Assembly (NCBI RefSeq): GCF_001270965.1
Contig: NZ_LGIA01000148.1
Span: 62,001 to 126,000, forward strand
Length of the DNA stretch: 64,000 nt
From: Sunxiuqinia dokdonensis
GTDB taxonomy: Bacteria; Bacteroidota; Bacteroidia; Bacteroidales; Prolixibacteraceae
Reading direction: 5' to 3'
The notes below the pieces were generated by a model. That model did no database searches, was not told where the DNA came from, and saw only the letters and a list, made by a program, of their open reading frames with translations. The number at the start of each line of letters is the position of its first letter. The stretch's first letter is position 1. Positions 31,878-41,409 of this stretch are shown piece by piece. The position numbers and the translations under genes were made by a program.

Positions 31878-34679
31878 ATGAAACAACAAATAATCCTGTT
31901 TTTTTTGCTGTTTGCGCTGGGAACGTCTGCGCAAACTGGTTTTGAACTGAATAGCCTGGTTCCGGAAGAGCCAGCCGTACGAAAAGGTGTACTGGATAAC
32001 GGTTTGACGTATTATATCAGGCATAACGAAGAGCCCAAAAACCGGGCGAGTTTTTACATCATTCAAAATGTTGGCGCCCTGCTCGAAGAAGACAACCAAA
32101 ACGGACTGGCCCATTTTCTGGAGCACATGGCTTTTAACGGCACCGAGCATTTTGAAGGCAAAGGTATTTTAAATACCCTCGAAAAGCACGGTGTTGCCTT
32201 TGGGCGAAACATCAATGCCTACACGGCTTTTAACGAAACGGTTTACAACCTGAGCGAAGTACCCACCACACATGAAGGGCTGGTTGATACTTGCTTGTTG
32301 ATTTTGCACGACTGGTCCGACTTTCTGTTGTTGCAGGAAGATGAGATTGACCTGGAGCGTGGGGTTATCAGCGAAGAGTGGAGAACCCGTCGCAATGCCA
32401 ATTTTAGGATGTTGCGGCAATGGCTTCCGGTGGTTTTAAAAGATTCGAAGTGGGCCGAGCGTGACATCATCGGGGACACAACCGTCATTAAATACCACGA
32501 CCCGGCGACCCTGCGTCAGTTTTATCACGACTGGTACCGCACCGATTTGCAAGCGATTGCCATTGTTGGTGATGTGGATGTGGATGAAGTGGAGCAAAAA
32601 GTGAAGACGCTGTTTTCAACCATCAAACCAATTGAAAACCCGAAAGAACGCCCGACGTTTAAAGTTCCGGATCACGAAGAAACCTATTATGTACTGGCCA
32701 CTGATGATGAAGCGACCCAGTCGCAGATCAATATCTATATTCTTGATGAAAATAAAGATGGACAGGAGAAAAACTACGCTGATCTGAGAGATTCGTACAT
32801 GACATCATTGTACAATTCCATGGCGGGAATGCGCATCCAAGAGTTGCTGCAAAAAGGAACGCCTCCTTTTGTGTCAGGTCGTACCGGACGAGGTGGACTG
32901 GTTCGTGGTTATGATGCTTACAGTATCAGTGTGACAGCGAATACCAACGAAGAAGCGAAGGCACTTGAGGCCATCATGATTGAGACTGAACGAATTAAGC
33001 GATATGGTTTTGGTGAAGGCGAATTGGAACGGGCCAAAACCAATTTCCTCACCGGTTTGGAAAGTCGATACAAAGAACGCGACAAGATATCGAACGACCG
33101 CTATGCCCGGGAATATGCGCAAAATTACCTGGTTAAAGAACCGGTTCCGGGCATTGAAGCGGAGTACCAATTCGCCAACGAGGTGATTCCGACCATTACG
33201 GTTGAAGAAATTTCGGCAAAAGCCAAAGAATGGATTAAGCAGGAAAACAGGACAATTGTGATTACTGGTCCGACTGACGCCGAGCACCTTTCCGAAGAAG
33301 AAGCAAAAAGTATTATCGCCAGAGTGGAGACCATGGCCATTGATCCCTACGAAGATTCGCTTGCCGGTGAGTCCTTGATCAGTGAGGAATTGGAGGGAGC
33401 AGAAATCGTCAGTACAAAAAAGCTGGAAGACTTTGATGCGGTTGAGTGGACTTTGGCGAACAATGTAAAAGTGGTTTACCGCCATGCCGATTACGAAAAA
33501 GACAACGTGGCCCTGTTGGCTTATAGTGAAGGTGGGGCTTCGCTTTGGGCTGATGAGTTTGTTCCGTCGACCGACATGACGTCGACCTTTGTGAATGCCT
33601 ATGGTGTGGGTGATTTTGATGCGATCAGTTTGCAGAAAATGCTGACAGGCAAAAAAGTTTCTCTGTCCCCAACAATCGGCTCGCTCACCGAAGGTTTCAA
33701 CGGATCGACAACACCGAAGGATTTTGAAACCATGATGCAATTGACTTATCTCTATTTTGAGCAACCCCGTTTTGACGAAGAAGCACACCATGCGCTCATG
33801 TCGCGTTATATGGCTTTTGTTGCCAACATGGAAAAAGATCCGGCCAAAATTATGCAGGATTCCTTGTCGTTCATTATGGCCAATTACCATCCTCGCGTGA
33901 GGACCATGAACACGGAATACCTTCAGGATGTCAAATTTGATGAAATTCAAAAGATTTACAAGGACCGGATTCAGGATGCTGGTGACTTTACCTTCTTTAT
34001 TGTCGGAAATATTGATGAGGAAACAGCCAAAACCATGGCTAAAAAATATCTGGGTTCGCTCACCGATTCGGAGCGGGAGGAAGACTGGAAAGACCACGGC
34101 ATTCGCTCGCCCGAGGGAAAAACACAAAAGGTGATTCCGGTTCCGCTTACCACACCGAAAGCCAATGTCAATGTACGCTTTGAGAATGAACTGGATTATA
34201 CCCAGGAAAATATTCTGGCACTTCAGGTGTTGGAAGGAATTTTGGACTTGCGTTTTACTGAAACCGTCCGCGAAGATGAAGGCGGAACTTATGGCGTAGG
34301 AATTGGTAGTGGCGTGGGGCATTATCCGGTTAGCAAGGGTAGTATGCGCATCTTGTTTGACTGCGATCCGGCGCGGGCTGATCAGTTGAAATCGATTATT
34401 TATCGGGAGATTGATAAGGTTGTTGCCGAAGGACCAACCACGGTTGATTTTGACAAGACCATCAAAAACCTGCTGAAAGACCGCGAACAGTCGCGCGAGC
34501 ACAACAGTTTTTGGTTGAGTTCATTGTACAATTACTACTACAATGGCATTAACTCGGCTGATCCGGCCAACTTTGAGGAGATACTAAATAAGATGACTGG
34601 TGAGGATATTCAGAAATTTGCCGCCGACTTTTTCGATGATGCGAATTTAATTGATGTGGTTTTTGTTCCATCGAACTAA
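31878..34679 (+). CDS. M16 family zinc metallopeptidase, exported
   Basis: 933 residues, pitrilysin-like. Signal peptide ends near SAQ (residue 19). Zinc motif H79-FLE-H83 in AHFLEHMAFNGTEHF (HxxEH), with downstream glutamates in FNETVYNLSEVPT for the third ligand. The chain holds two M16 halves: active N-terminal unit and an inactive C-terminal unit, the latter with the substrate-holding RFTETVREDEGGTYGVGIG. Expected to digest peptides in the periplasm. Single gene with its own terminator. Confidence 0.95.
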   Translation: MKQQIILFFLLFALGTSAQTGFELNSLVPEEPAVRKGVLDNGLTYYIRHNEEPKNRASFYIIQNVGALLEEDNQNGLAHFLEHMAFNGTEHFEGKGILNTLEKHGVAFGRNINAYTAFNETVYNLSEVPTTHEGLVDTCLLILHDWSDFLLLQEDEIDLERGVISEEWRTRRNANFRMLRQWLPVVLKDSKWAERDIIGDTTVIKYHDPATLRQFYHDWYRTDLQAIAIVGDVDVDEVEQKVKTLFSTIKPIENPKERPTFKVPDHEETYYVLATDDEATQSQINIYILDENKDGQEKNYADLRDSYMTSLYNSMAGMRIQELLQKGTPPFVSGRTGRGGLVRGYDAYSISVTANTNEEAKALEAIMIETERIKRYGFGEGELERAKTNFLTGLESRYKERDKISNDRYAREYAQNYLVKEPVPGIEAEYQFANEVIPTITVEEISAKAKEWIKQENRTIVITGPTDAEHLSEEEAKSIIARVETMAIDPYEDSLAGESLISEELEGAEIVSTKKLEDFDAVEWTLANNVKVVYRHADYEKDNVALLAYSEGGASLWADEFVPSTDMTSTFVNAYGVGDFDAISLQKMLTGKKVSLSPTIGSLTEGFNGSTTPKDFETMMQLTYLYFEQPRFDEEAHHALMSRYMAFVANMEKDPAKIMQDSLSFIMANYHPRVRTMNTEYLQDVKFDEIQKIYKDRIQDAGDFTFFIVGNIDEETAKTMAKKYLGSLTDSEREEDWKDHGIRSPEGKTQKVIPVPLTTPKANVNVRFENELDYTQENILALQVLEGILDLRFTETVREDEGGTYGVGIGSGVGHYPVSKGSMRILFDCDPARADQLKSIIYREIDKVVAEGPTTVDFDKTIKNLLKDREQSREHNSFWLSSLYNYYYNGINSADPANFEEILNKMTGEDIQKFAADFFDDANLIDVVFVPSN

Positions 34680-34700
34680 ACGATCAATTTCAGTGTGAAA

Positions 34701-34736
34701 AAAACGAAGCATTTCAGGGAGATGCTTCGTTTTTTT
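34701..34736 (+). terminator. Terminator after the M16 gene
   Basis: 12-bp stem AAAACGAAGCAT / ATGCTTCGTTTT, 9-base loop, T run; symmetrical enough to serve the opposite gene as well. Confidence 0.88.
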
Positions 34737-34752
34737 GCGTCTGGTTTTTGAT

Positions 34753-35505
34753 TTAAGAATCTTGTGTCGAATCGTTATCCAGGCTTTTGGTTAGCTGTTC
34801 TGCTTCGGGCATCTGCTCGAATTTTCCCAGGTCCATCCAAACTGATTTTTCATCCACAAAACCCTTAACGACCTCGGTTTTGGCCAACCGTAAATACAGA
34901 TCAATGATCGAAAATTTGCCTTGTTCTTCGATCATCTCCAGCAGTTCGGCTTCAATGATATGAATGCCGCTAAAAGCGTACGGAGTGGATTGGCTGAAGT
35001 CCTCAGGCCGGGATATTTTGTTGGCGCCGGTTTCTGTGTTTTGCCAGCCGGTTAGTTGCTGTTTGGCATTGAACAGGAGGTAGCGCGAGGTATCCCGGCG
35101 TCGCACGACCAGGGTTGCCAGGGCTTTTTCCTGCTGGTGAAAACGGAGTACTTCTTGAAATGAGAGGTTTGTGAGCACATCCACATTGACGATCAATATG
35201 GGGTCGCCGGGTTTAAACAACGGTTTGGCTTTTAAAACGCCACCGCCGGTGTCCAGCAGTCCGTCGCTTTCATCCGAAATGTGAATGTTCATCCCAAAAT
35301 ATTTGTGCCGAATCAAAAAATCGATGAGCAGATCCGAAAAATGATGCACATTGATGACGACCTCGGAAATGCCCTGTGCCTTCATATTTTCGAGACTTCG
35401 CTGCAATAAAGTCTTCCCGTTGATTTCGACCAGCGCTTTGGGCTTGTGGTTTGTGAGCGGTTGAAGCCGCGTGCCGAGCCCGGCGGCAAATAGCATTGCT
35501 TGCAT
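34753..35505 (-). CDS. Sugar-1-phosphate nucleotidyltransferase (MurU/ManC-like)
   Basis: 250 residues from the ATG at 35505 (MQAMLFAAGLGTRLQP), chosen over 35535 because it places the NTP-binding loop at the N terminus as in the family. KPKALVEINGKTLLQRSLEN binds the base and sugar; LIVNVDVLTNLSF is the metal-binding DxD-like strand; VWMDLGKFEQM ends the fold. Might activate MurNAc-1-P, mannose-1-P or a similar sugar; the neighbours do not decide. Convergent with the M16 gene. Confidence 0.87.
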   Translation of the reverse strand: MQAMLFAAGLGTRLQPLTNHKPKALVEINGKTLLQRSLENMKAQGISEVVINVHHFSDLLIDFLIRHKYFGMNIHISDESDGLLDTGGGVLKAKPLFKPGDPILIVNVDVLTNLSFQEVLRFHQQEKALATLVVRRRDTSRYLLFNAKQQLTGWQNTETGANKISRPEDFSQSTPYAFSGIHIIEAELLEMIEEQGKFSIIDLYLRLAKTEVVKGFVDEKSVWMDLGKFEQMPEAEQLTKSLDNDSTQDS

Positions 35506-35702
35506 GGATTCACATTTTTTGTAAAAATAATGCATTGTTTCAGTAAAGAAAATTGATTGGGATTAAACGAAACGGATATATTGAAGTCAATAGGTTGATC
35601 GTCAAAAAATAACCGACGAACCGAGCTTCAAAAATTCTTTTATAAGAGAATTAATTGAACCGGCAGGGTTCGTTAAATTCAAATAAACTAAAGTGAAATA
35701 AG

Positions 35703-36113
35703 ATGAAAAAGTTGTATGTATTGTTTGTTGTGCTGATGGCCACAGTTGGCATGAGTTACGCGCAGCCCGGTGGCCAGGGCCAGCGTTGGAGTCAGGAAGA
35801 AAGAGACAAAAGGTTGATTGAAACCCTTGGTCTGGATGAAGCTCAGCAAGAAAAGCTGACGGCTATCAATAAAAAATATGAAAAGTCGTTCACGGAGCTT
35901 CGCGAGCAAATGCAAAGTGCTACCGATGAAAAACGACGCGAGTTGTTTCCGAAGATGCGGGAGCAAATGGAAGCAAGAAACAAGGATATTCGCGCGATGC
36001 TGACCAAAGAACAAGCTGAAAAGTTCGATGAAATGCAGAAAGCCCGTCAGGACCGAATGAACAACAGACGTGCTCCCGGGGAGCGCGGAGGAGATCAAAG
36101 ACCAGGACGATAG
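35703..36113 (+). CDS. Spy/CpxP-like periplasmic protein
   Basis: 136 residues; signal peptide MKKLYVLFVVLMATVGMSYA, then a Gln/Arg-rich mature part of two long charged helices. LGLDEAQQEKLTAI and AMLTKEQAEKFDEM are LTxxQ-type motifs of Spy/CpxP chaperones and related heavy-metal sensors. The end NNRRAPGERGGDQRPGR is disordered and basic. No sigma factor or metal system is adjacent. A periplasmic chaperone or envelope-stress protein is likely by family. Confidence 0.8.
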   Translation: MKKLYVLFVVLMATVGMSYAQPGGQGQRWSQEERDKRLIETLGLDEAQQEKLTAINKKYEKSFTELREQMQSATDEKRRELFPKMREQMEARNKDIRAMLTKEQAEKFDEMQKARQDRMNNRRAPGERGGDQRPGR

Positions 36114-36154
36114 ATCAGAGAATTGGTGGTTTTAAGTTTAATTAGTTAGATAGC

Positions 36155-36190
36155 AACAAAGGGGATCTGGTAAGTCCCCTTTGTTCGTTT
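36155..36190 (+). terminator. Terminator after the Spy-like gene
   Basis: 11-bp perfect stem AACAAAGGGGA / TCCCCTTTGTT with a 9-base loop, then a T-rich tail. Confidence 0.85.
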
Positions 36191-36214
36191 TTTACATTTG
36201 TGTGTCGAAACGGA

Positions 36215-36700
36215 TCACTGCATGCCTTTTTGCAGGGCAACCATTTTAATGGCGGTTACTGCGGCTTCATCGCCTTTGTTTCCGAGGTTGCCGCCCGCTC
36301 GATCCAGGGCCTGTTGCTCGTTGTTGGTTGTCAACACCCCAAAAATAAAGGGTTTGTTGTATTTCAGGTTCAGTTCGGTTGTTCCTTGGGTCACTCCATT
36401 GCAAATAAAATCGAAGTGGCGGGTGTCGCCCTGAATGACACAGCCAATCAGAATGACGGCATCCACGTCGCTGTATTCCGCAAAAAACTGCCCGCCCAAA
36501 GGCAGTTCAAAGGTTCCTGGAACATGTTTTATTTGAATGTCGTCATCCTGTACGTCGTGTTTTTTTAGCGTATCAATTGCTCCCTGTGCCAGCGCGCCGG
36601 TAATTTCGTAATTCCATTCGGCCACCACAATTCCAAATTTGTATCCTTTAGCCGAAGGGACTGATTCCAGATTGTAGGCTGATAAATTTTTCGTTGCCAT
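36215..36700 (-). CDS. ribH: 6,7-dimethyl-8-ribityllumazine synthase
   Basis: Penultimate step of riboflavin synthesis, joining a pyrimidine amine and dihydroxybutanone phosphate. 161 residues from the ATG at 36700 ([10 protein letters not shown]), preferred to 36727. Motifs: [27 protein letters not shown], the catalytic His in [15 protein letters not shown], and [17 protein letters not shown]. Forms icosahedral or pentameric shells by family. A terminator stands between it and the upstream TPR gene. Confidence 0.96.
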   Translation of the reverse strand: MATKNLSAYNLESVPSAKGYKFGIVVAEWNYEITGALAQGAIDTLKKHDVQDDDIQIKHVPGTFELPLGGQFFAEYSDVDAVILIGCVIQGDTRHFDFICNGVTQGTTELNLKYNKPFIFGVLTTNNEQQALDRAGGNLGNKGDEAAVTAIKMVALQKGMQ

Positions 36701-36814
36701 AAGCTTAAATTCTGTGCATGATTGCATGCGTTTCTAGATTGTATTCTTTTTCTAATCGCTGCGGCTAAACACGCCTTCGGGCTGCGCAACGACGATAAAA
36801 CTTCGATAAAAATA

Positions 36815-36843
36815 AAAAATCCCCTGCGATGAGGGGATTTTTC
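36815..36843 (-). terminator. Terminator between the TPR gene and ribH
   Basis: 11-bp stem AAAAATCCCCT / AGGGGATTTTT with a 6-base loop; flanked by A and T runs, so it works on either strand. It ends the TPR gene transcript. Confidence 0.85.
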
Positions 36844-36869
36844 TCCAGACTATTTTCTTTTTTTAATCT

Positions 36870-37559
36870 TTATTTGTTCTGCTTAATTTCAACGCGGGCG
36901 ATGTATTTTTCAACGTTGCGTCCCTCGTTAGTCGCGGGGTATTCTTCTTTGATTCTCTTGTATAAAGCCATGGCTTCATTCAGTTTTCCTTCCGATTCCA
37001 TCAGGTTTGCGGCCTTCATCATGTAGATGGGGGTGGTAAATTCATTTGCGCTTTCCGCGTAAGCTTTTTTGTAGGCCGCAAGTGCTTTTTCCGTTTCGCC
37101 CAGCTCCTGATAGGCATCGCCTTTCGCTCCTTCAGCAACTGGCAACAAAAGCAAGTCATCCGTGTCAAAATCATTCAGGTACTCAATAGCCGTTTCGAAT
37201 TCGCCCAGTTTCAGGTAGGAAATCCCGGTGTAATAGTTGGCCAGGTTGGCGGCATTGGTCATCCCGTAATCTTCAATAATGTCCAAAAATCCGAGGTAGT
37301 TTCCATCACCATTGATGGCCAGGTTGAAAGAATCTTTTTCAAAATACTGTTCGGCCATAAACATTTGTTCCTGTGCATCCACTTCGCGGGGTTGGATGTA
37401 CATTCTTGTAAAACCAAGATATGCAACTACAATCAGAACAATAACGCCGATGACTGTGGTCAGCATTTTCTGATTATCTTCAATTAACTGTTCCGTTCTG
37501 GTTAAGGTGCTTTCAACTTCCGAAAAGCTGTCTTCTCTTTTGTCTTTATTCTTTGCCAT
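36870..37559 (-). CDS. Membrane-anchored TPR protein (YfgM-like)
   Basis: 229 residues: a charged cytosolic start, one membrane segment (LTTVIGVIVLIVVAYLGF, about 33-50), then a periplasmic TPR region: YYTGISYLKLGEFETAIEYL, AKGDAYQELGETEKALAAYK and EGKLNEAMALYKRIKEEYP. Layout resembles YfgM, an envelope quality-control partner of the Sec translocon. Single gene next to ribH but separated by a terminator; role beyond the family is not shown. Confidence 0.88.
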   Translation of the reverse strand: MAKNKDKREDSFSEVESTLTRTEQLIEDNQKMLTTVIGVIVLIVVAYLGFTRMYIQPREVDAQEQMFMAEQYFEKDSFNLAINGDGNYLGFLDIIEDYGMTNAANLANYYTGISYLKLGEFETAIEYLNDFDTDDLLLLPVAEGAKGDAYQELGETEKALAAYKKAYAESANEFTTPIYMMKAANLMESEGKLNEAMALYKRIKEEYPATNEGRNVEKYIARVEIKQNK

Positions 37560-37777
37560 CTCTAAAATAGGTTATTCCAAATTTGTGACGCAAAAATATG
37601 TTTTTTTATAAAATAAAGAGCAGGAAAGGTTTATAAAATTTAATATTAATCAACATGTTGGTGTTATTATCACTTTTACTGAAGGAAACAGCTTCATGTC
37701 TATTTTTTTATGGTCGGAAATTGAGAATTAATTCCGGTTCAATCGCGAATTGCTTCTGCCTTCATTCTTTATTTTCT

Positions 37778-37785
37778 TAGTTTTG
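37778..37785 (+). promoter_or_regulatory. Putative -7 box of recF
   Basis: TAGTTTTG, 23 bases before the ATG; a weak CTG is 19 bases upstream. Confidence 0.4.
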
Positions 37786-37808
37786 CTATCCAAAACAGAC
37801 ATTCACGC

Positions 37809-38918
37809 ATGCATATTCAGAATTTATCGCTGGTTAATTTTAAGAACTTCGAAGAGGCGGGCTTAAGCTTCTCGTCGAACCTGAATTGTTTCATTGGTAA
37901 CAACGGAGCCGGGAAAACCAATTTGATGGATGCCATTTATTACCTGTCGTTCTGTAAGAGTTTTTCCAATTCGGTTGATGGATTAAATATCAGGCATGAT
38001 CAGGATTTTTTTGTGATTCAGGGGAAATACCAGCGGCTGGAGCAGGAGGAAAATATTTATTGTGGATTGAAGCGCGGTCAGAAGAAACACTTCAAACGAA
38101 ATAAAAAAGACTACAAAAAGCTTTCGGAGCACATCGGCCTGTTGCCGTTGATTTTGATTACTCCGTCGGATAATGATCTGATTATGGGTGGCAGCGATGA
38201 GCGCCGGCGTTTTCTCGACTCGCTGATTTCGCAATACGACCAGCTTTATCTGGATCATCTGATTCGTTACAACCGGGCGTTGCTGCAACGAAACAAGCTG
38301 TTGAAACATTTTGCCAGCGAGCGCTTTTTCAATGAGGAAAGTCTTGGTGTGTGGAGCGACCAGTTGGTTCATTACGGAAAGTTGATTCATGAAAAAAGGG
38401 TAGAATACCTGGAAAAGCTTCAGCCCATTTTTCAGCAGTATTACGAGCTGATTTCGTCGGGAAAGGAGCGTATTGAAATGATGCACGAATCGAGCCTGTA
38501 CGAAAACGATTTTGAGCAGCAGCTGGAACAAACGGTTGGCAAAGACCGCATGCTGCAATATACGTCGGTTGGGATTCACAAAGATGATATTCTTTTCAAA
38601 CTGGGCGATTACCCGATTAAGAAAATTGGTTCGCAGGGACAAAAGAAAACATACCTGGTAGCGCTGAAGCTGGCCCAGTTCGATTTTATTAAGGAGTTGG
38701 CTGAAATGACGCCAATTTTGCTGTTGGACGATATTTTCGACAAGCTGGATAAACATCGCGTGGAGCAAATCGTAAAACTCGTGGCTGACGACCATTTTGG
38801 CCAGATTTTCATTACCGATACCAATCGCGAGCATTTAGACCAGATGATTGCCGAAGTAGATGCTGATTTTAAAATTTTCCAGGTGGTGGACGGAACCGTA
38901 AACGAAGTGAAAAAATGA
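37809..38918 (+). CDS. recF: DNA replication and repair protein RecF
   Basis: SMC-like ATPase that loads RecA at gaps with RecO and RecR. 369 residues: Walker A IGNNGAGKTN (29-38), a signature region at KKIGSQGQKKTYLVALKLAQ, Walker B ILLLDDIFDKLD and the D-loop HRVEQI. Full length. It overlaps the DUF721 gene by four bases (ATGA at 38915-38918), so the two are co-translated. In many bacteria recF lies by dnaA/dnaN; here the neighbour is the DUF721 gene. Confidence 0.96.
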   Translation: MHIQNLSLVNFKNFEEAGLSFSSNLNCFIGNNGAGKTNLMDAIYYLSFCKSFSNSVDGLNIRHDQDFFVIQGKYQRLEQEENIYCGLKRGQKKHFKRNKKDYKKLSEHIGLLPLILITPSDNDLIMGGSDERRRFLDSLISQYDQLYLDHLIRYNRALLQRNKLLKHFASERFFNEESLGVWSDQLVHYGKLIHEKRVEYLEKLQPIFQQYYELISSGKERIEMMHESSLYENDFEQQLEQTVGKDRMLQYTSVGIHKDDILFKLGDYPIKKIGSQGQKKTYLVALKLAQFDFIKELAEMTPILLLDDIFDKLDKHRVEQIVKLVADDHFGQIFITDTNREHLDQMIAEVDADFKIFQVVDGTVNEVKK

Positions 38919-39205
38919 GACGAAGCAACACACAAAAGTTAAGCGAGGTCCTCAAAGATTATATTGAGGAAAATAAATTGCACAAAAAACTGACCGAAGT
39001 TGACTTGATTGCTTCGTGGGAAAAAGTGGTGGGGCGAACCATTGCACGCTACACCGAGTCACTTAGGATAAACAACGGTACTTTGTTTGTGAAAACCCGT
39101 TCGCCGGCTTTGCGCAGCGAGTTGGTGATGATGAAGGAGCAACTGAAAAATCGCCTCAACGAACAAGCCGGAGAGGCGATTGTCAAAGAGATTGTGTTTC
39201 GTTAG
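38915..39205 (+). CDS. DUF721 (DciA-like) protein
   Basis: 96 residues with the DUF721 pattern: [39 protein letters not shown] and [20 protein letters not shown]. DciA proteins load the replicative helicase in bacteria lacking DnaC; Bacteroidota copies are short and consist mainly of this domain. Overlap with recF supports a DNA replication or repair role. Its stop overlaps the end of the convergent ndk by four bases. Confidence 0.88.
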   Translation: MRRSNTQKLSEVLKDYIEENKLHKKLTEVDLIASWEKVVGRTIARYTESLRINNGTLFVKTRSPALRSELVMMKEQLKNRLNEQAGEAIVKEIVFR

Positions 39206-39621
39206 TGCCGCTCAAGTTTCGAGAAAAAGAAATCGCTTTCGATTTTTGCGTTTTCATCGCTGTCTGAACCATGCACCGCATTGTGCGACTTCGATTCAGC
39301 AAACAACTTGCGTATGGTTCCTTCTTCAGCATCAGCCGGATCCGTGGCGCCAATCAATTTTCTGAAATCATCAACGGCATTTTCTTTTTCAAGAATGATT
39401 GCCACAATGGGGCCCGAACTCATAAAAGTTGTTAAATCTTCATAAAAGGGTTTGTCCTGGTGTACGGCGTAAAACTCACCGGCCTGATCTTTAGTGAGCT
39501 GGGTCATTTTCATGGCACAGATTTTAAAGCCTGAATCGGTAATTTTTTGAATAATGGGTCCAGTAAAGTTGCGTGCAACGGCAACAGGTTTTATCATTGT
39601 AAGTGTTTGGTTTCCATTCAT
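39202..39621 (-). CDS. ndk: Nucleoside diphosphate kinase
   Basis: Equalises NTP pools by phosphate transfer through a histidine. 139 residues: [13 protein letters not shown] at the start, the active-site H117 in [14 protein letters not shown], and the Kpn-loop region around [15 protein letters not shown]. It ends a little sooner than the 140-150 of other species but is complete. Single gene between two forward units. Confidence 0.96.
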   Translation of the reverse strand: MNGNQTLTMIKPVAVARNFTGPIIQKITDSGFKICAMKMTQLTKDQAGEFYAVHQDKPFYEDLTTFMSSGPIVAIILEKENAVDDFRKLIGATDPADAEEGTIRKLFAESKSHNAVHGSDSDENAKIESDFFFSKLERH

Positions 39622-39705
39622 TTTAATTCGTTTTTAAGAAGTGAAACATGGCAAACGAATTTAGAAAATAAATTAACTAAAAGTGAATGCAGGGTGCATT
39701 ATTTT

Positions 39706-39713
39706 TATATTTG
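39706..39713 (+). promoter_or_regulatory. Putative -7 box of nrnA
   Basis: TATATTTG, 26 bases before the TTG start at 39739; no clear -33. It supports the short start of nrnA. Confidence 0.45.
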
Positions 39714-39738
39714 TACTCGAATTGAAAAAAAGCTAGTC

Positions 39739-40770
39739 TTGAAAGAACTTGATATAGAAATAATTAAATCTTTTAGAGCGCTGATTTCCAAGCCAAATCA
39801 GAAGGTTCTTATTTTACCACATGTCAATCCGGATGGCGACGCTGTAGGATCGGCTTTGGGGCTTGCCCGCGTGTTGCAAAACTCAGGTCTCTTGGTTGAA
39901 GTCATTTCAGTGAATGATTATCCTGAATACTACTATTGGATGAGCGGACATGATCAAGTGACGTTTTATTCAAAAAAGCCCAAGAGAGTCCGGCAGCTTT
40001 TTCAAGAATCTGATTTGCTGATTTGCCTCGATTTCAATAACTTATCGCGCACCGGCGATTTAAAATCGGTGGTTGAAAATTACGATAAACCAACCGTTTT
40101 GATCGATCATCATCCTTACCCACAGGACTTTCCGGATGTGTTGATTTCGCACCCCGAGTGTTCATCGACTGCCGAATTGGTTTATCACGTGCTAAAAGCG
40201 ATGGACTATGACAAATACGTGGATCGCGAAGCAGCCGAGGCTTTATTTTGTGGTATCATGACCGATACCGGCTCGTTCGATTACAGTGTTTCCGACCCGC
40301 AGACGTTTCAAACAGTCAGCGAATTGTTGAAATTTGGCATTGATCAGGATTACATTCACGCACAGGTTTTCGATAACTATTCGGCCGACCGCATGCGCTT
40401 GCTGGGCTACTGCCTGAACGAGTGCATGGAAGTATTTCCGGAATATCATGCGGCGGTGATGTATTTGTCAAAAGAAACACAGAAAAAATTTAACTTTGTG
40501 CCCGGCGATAGCGAAGGCTTCGTCAATTACCCTTTGTCAATCAAAGGAATTCACTTTAGTACCTTGTTTACAGAGCGTGACGACATGGTGAAAGCGTCAT
40601 TCCGGTCAAAAGGTGAGTTCCCGGCCAATATGTTTGCCTCCGAAAATTTTAATGGTGGCGGACATTGCAACGCAGCCGGAGGCGAGGTTTATGCATCATT
40701 AACGGAAACCCTTGATAAATACCGCAAGTTGTTGCCGGTTTATCAGGAATTGTTGATTAAAACGAAATGA
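39739..40770 (+). CDS. nrnA: DHH-family bifunctional oligoribonuclease / PAP phosphatase
   Basis: Degrades nano-RNA and 3'-phosphoadenosine 5'-phosphate. 343 residues from a TTG at 39739, chosen because a longer frame (to 39547) overlaps ndk and the -7 box; the length then fits NrnA. Metal motifs: HVNPDGDAVGSALG, LLICLDFNNLSR, VLIDHHPYPQ (DHH), and the DHHA1 motif NGGGHCNAAGG near the C terminus. Its stop overlaps the next FKBP gene by four bases. Confidence 0.93.
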   Translation: MKELDIEIIKSFRALISKPNQKVLILPHVNPDGDAVGSALGLARVLQNSGLLVEVISVNDYPEYYYWMSGHDQVTFYSKKPKRVRQLFQESDLLICLDFNNLSRTGDLKSVVENYDKPTVLIDHHPYPQDFPDVLISHPECSSTAELVYHVLKAMDYDKYVDREAAEALFCGIMTDTGSFDYSVSDPQTFQTVSELLKFGIDQDYIHAQVFDNYSADRMRLLGYCLNECMEVFPEYHAAVMYLSKETQKKFNFVPGDSEGFVNYPLSIKGIHFSTLFTERDDMVKASFRSKGEFPANMFASENFNGGGHCNAAGGEVYASLTETLDKYRKLLPVYQELLIKTK

Positions 40771-41294
40771 AAAGGATGAAACAAATGAAGAAAATGAAGT
40801 TTTTACTGATAGCGATTGTGTTAATCGGCGCCTATTCCTGCTTCGACGATCCTGTGGAGCAGGAACGCATTGATTATACGCCGGCTCGCGAGGCGGCACT
40901 TCTGGCCGAGTACATTGATACTTTGGAGGACCGCGGCTTTGATGTGGATACCGCTGCCGCCGGAATATACTACGTTGTGACGAAACCCAGCGATGGAGCG
41001 TACATCCAGGCGGGCGATTCGATAGGTCTGGAGTATATAGGATTTATTCCTGAGAATGGGTTTGTATTCGATAAGTCGGCCAACCATTACACCAACGGGC
41101 TGTGGAAGTTTAAGTACATGCCGGGAGACAATCTAATCCCCGGGTTTCATGCAGCTATATCTTTATTGACAGAAGGTTCTGAAGGCTGGTTCATTATTCC
41201 TTCCAGCTTGGCTTATGGATCAACCGGATCAGGCGCTATTCCTCCATATACCACCATTGCTTTTGAGTTGAAGCTGAAAGATATTTACGAATAA
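40767..41294 (+). CDS. FKBP-type peptidyl-prolyl isomerase lipoprotein (GldI-like) 1
   Basis: 175 residues with a lipoprotein signal; the translated start at 40767 overlaps nrnA (ATGA), though a later ATG at 40794 (MKFLLIAIVLIGAYSC) would give a neater signal. The FKBP domain covers the C-terminal 110 residues: AGDSIGLEYIGFIPENGFVF, GDNLIPGFHAAISLL and FIIPSSLAYGSTGSGAIPPY. Bacteroidota gliding/secretion lipoprotein GldI belongs to this family. Paralogous to the next gene. Confidence 0.88.
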   Translation: MKRMKQMKKMKFLLIAIVLIGAYSCFDDPVEQERIDYTPAREAALLAEYIDTLEDRGFDVDTAAAGIYYVVTKPSDGAYIQAGDSIGLEYIGFIPENGFVFDKSANHYTNGLWKFKYMPGDNLIPGFHAAISLLTEGSEGWFIIPSSLAYGSTGSGAIPPYTTIAFELKLKDIYE

Positions 41295-41409
41295 AACGAA
41301 AGCGCAGAAATAGGAAACAAACATGAATCTTTGGCTTCAATTTCACAACTGAGAATTAAATTCATTGAGAGTTCCATCGAATGCAAATGAAGTAAATAAT
41401 TTTAATGAG

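Noticed and set aside
32874-34502. Long open frame (542 codons) antisense to the M16 gene
   Set aside because: The M16 protein is plainly real on the other strand; the antisense frame has a His/Phe-rich composition typical of a shadow frame.
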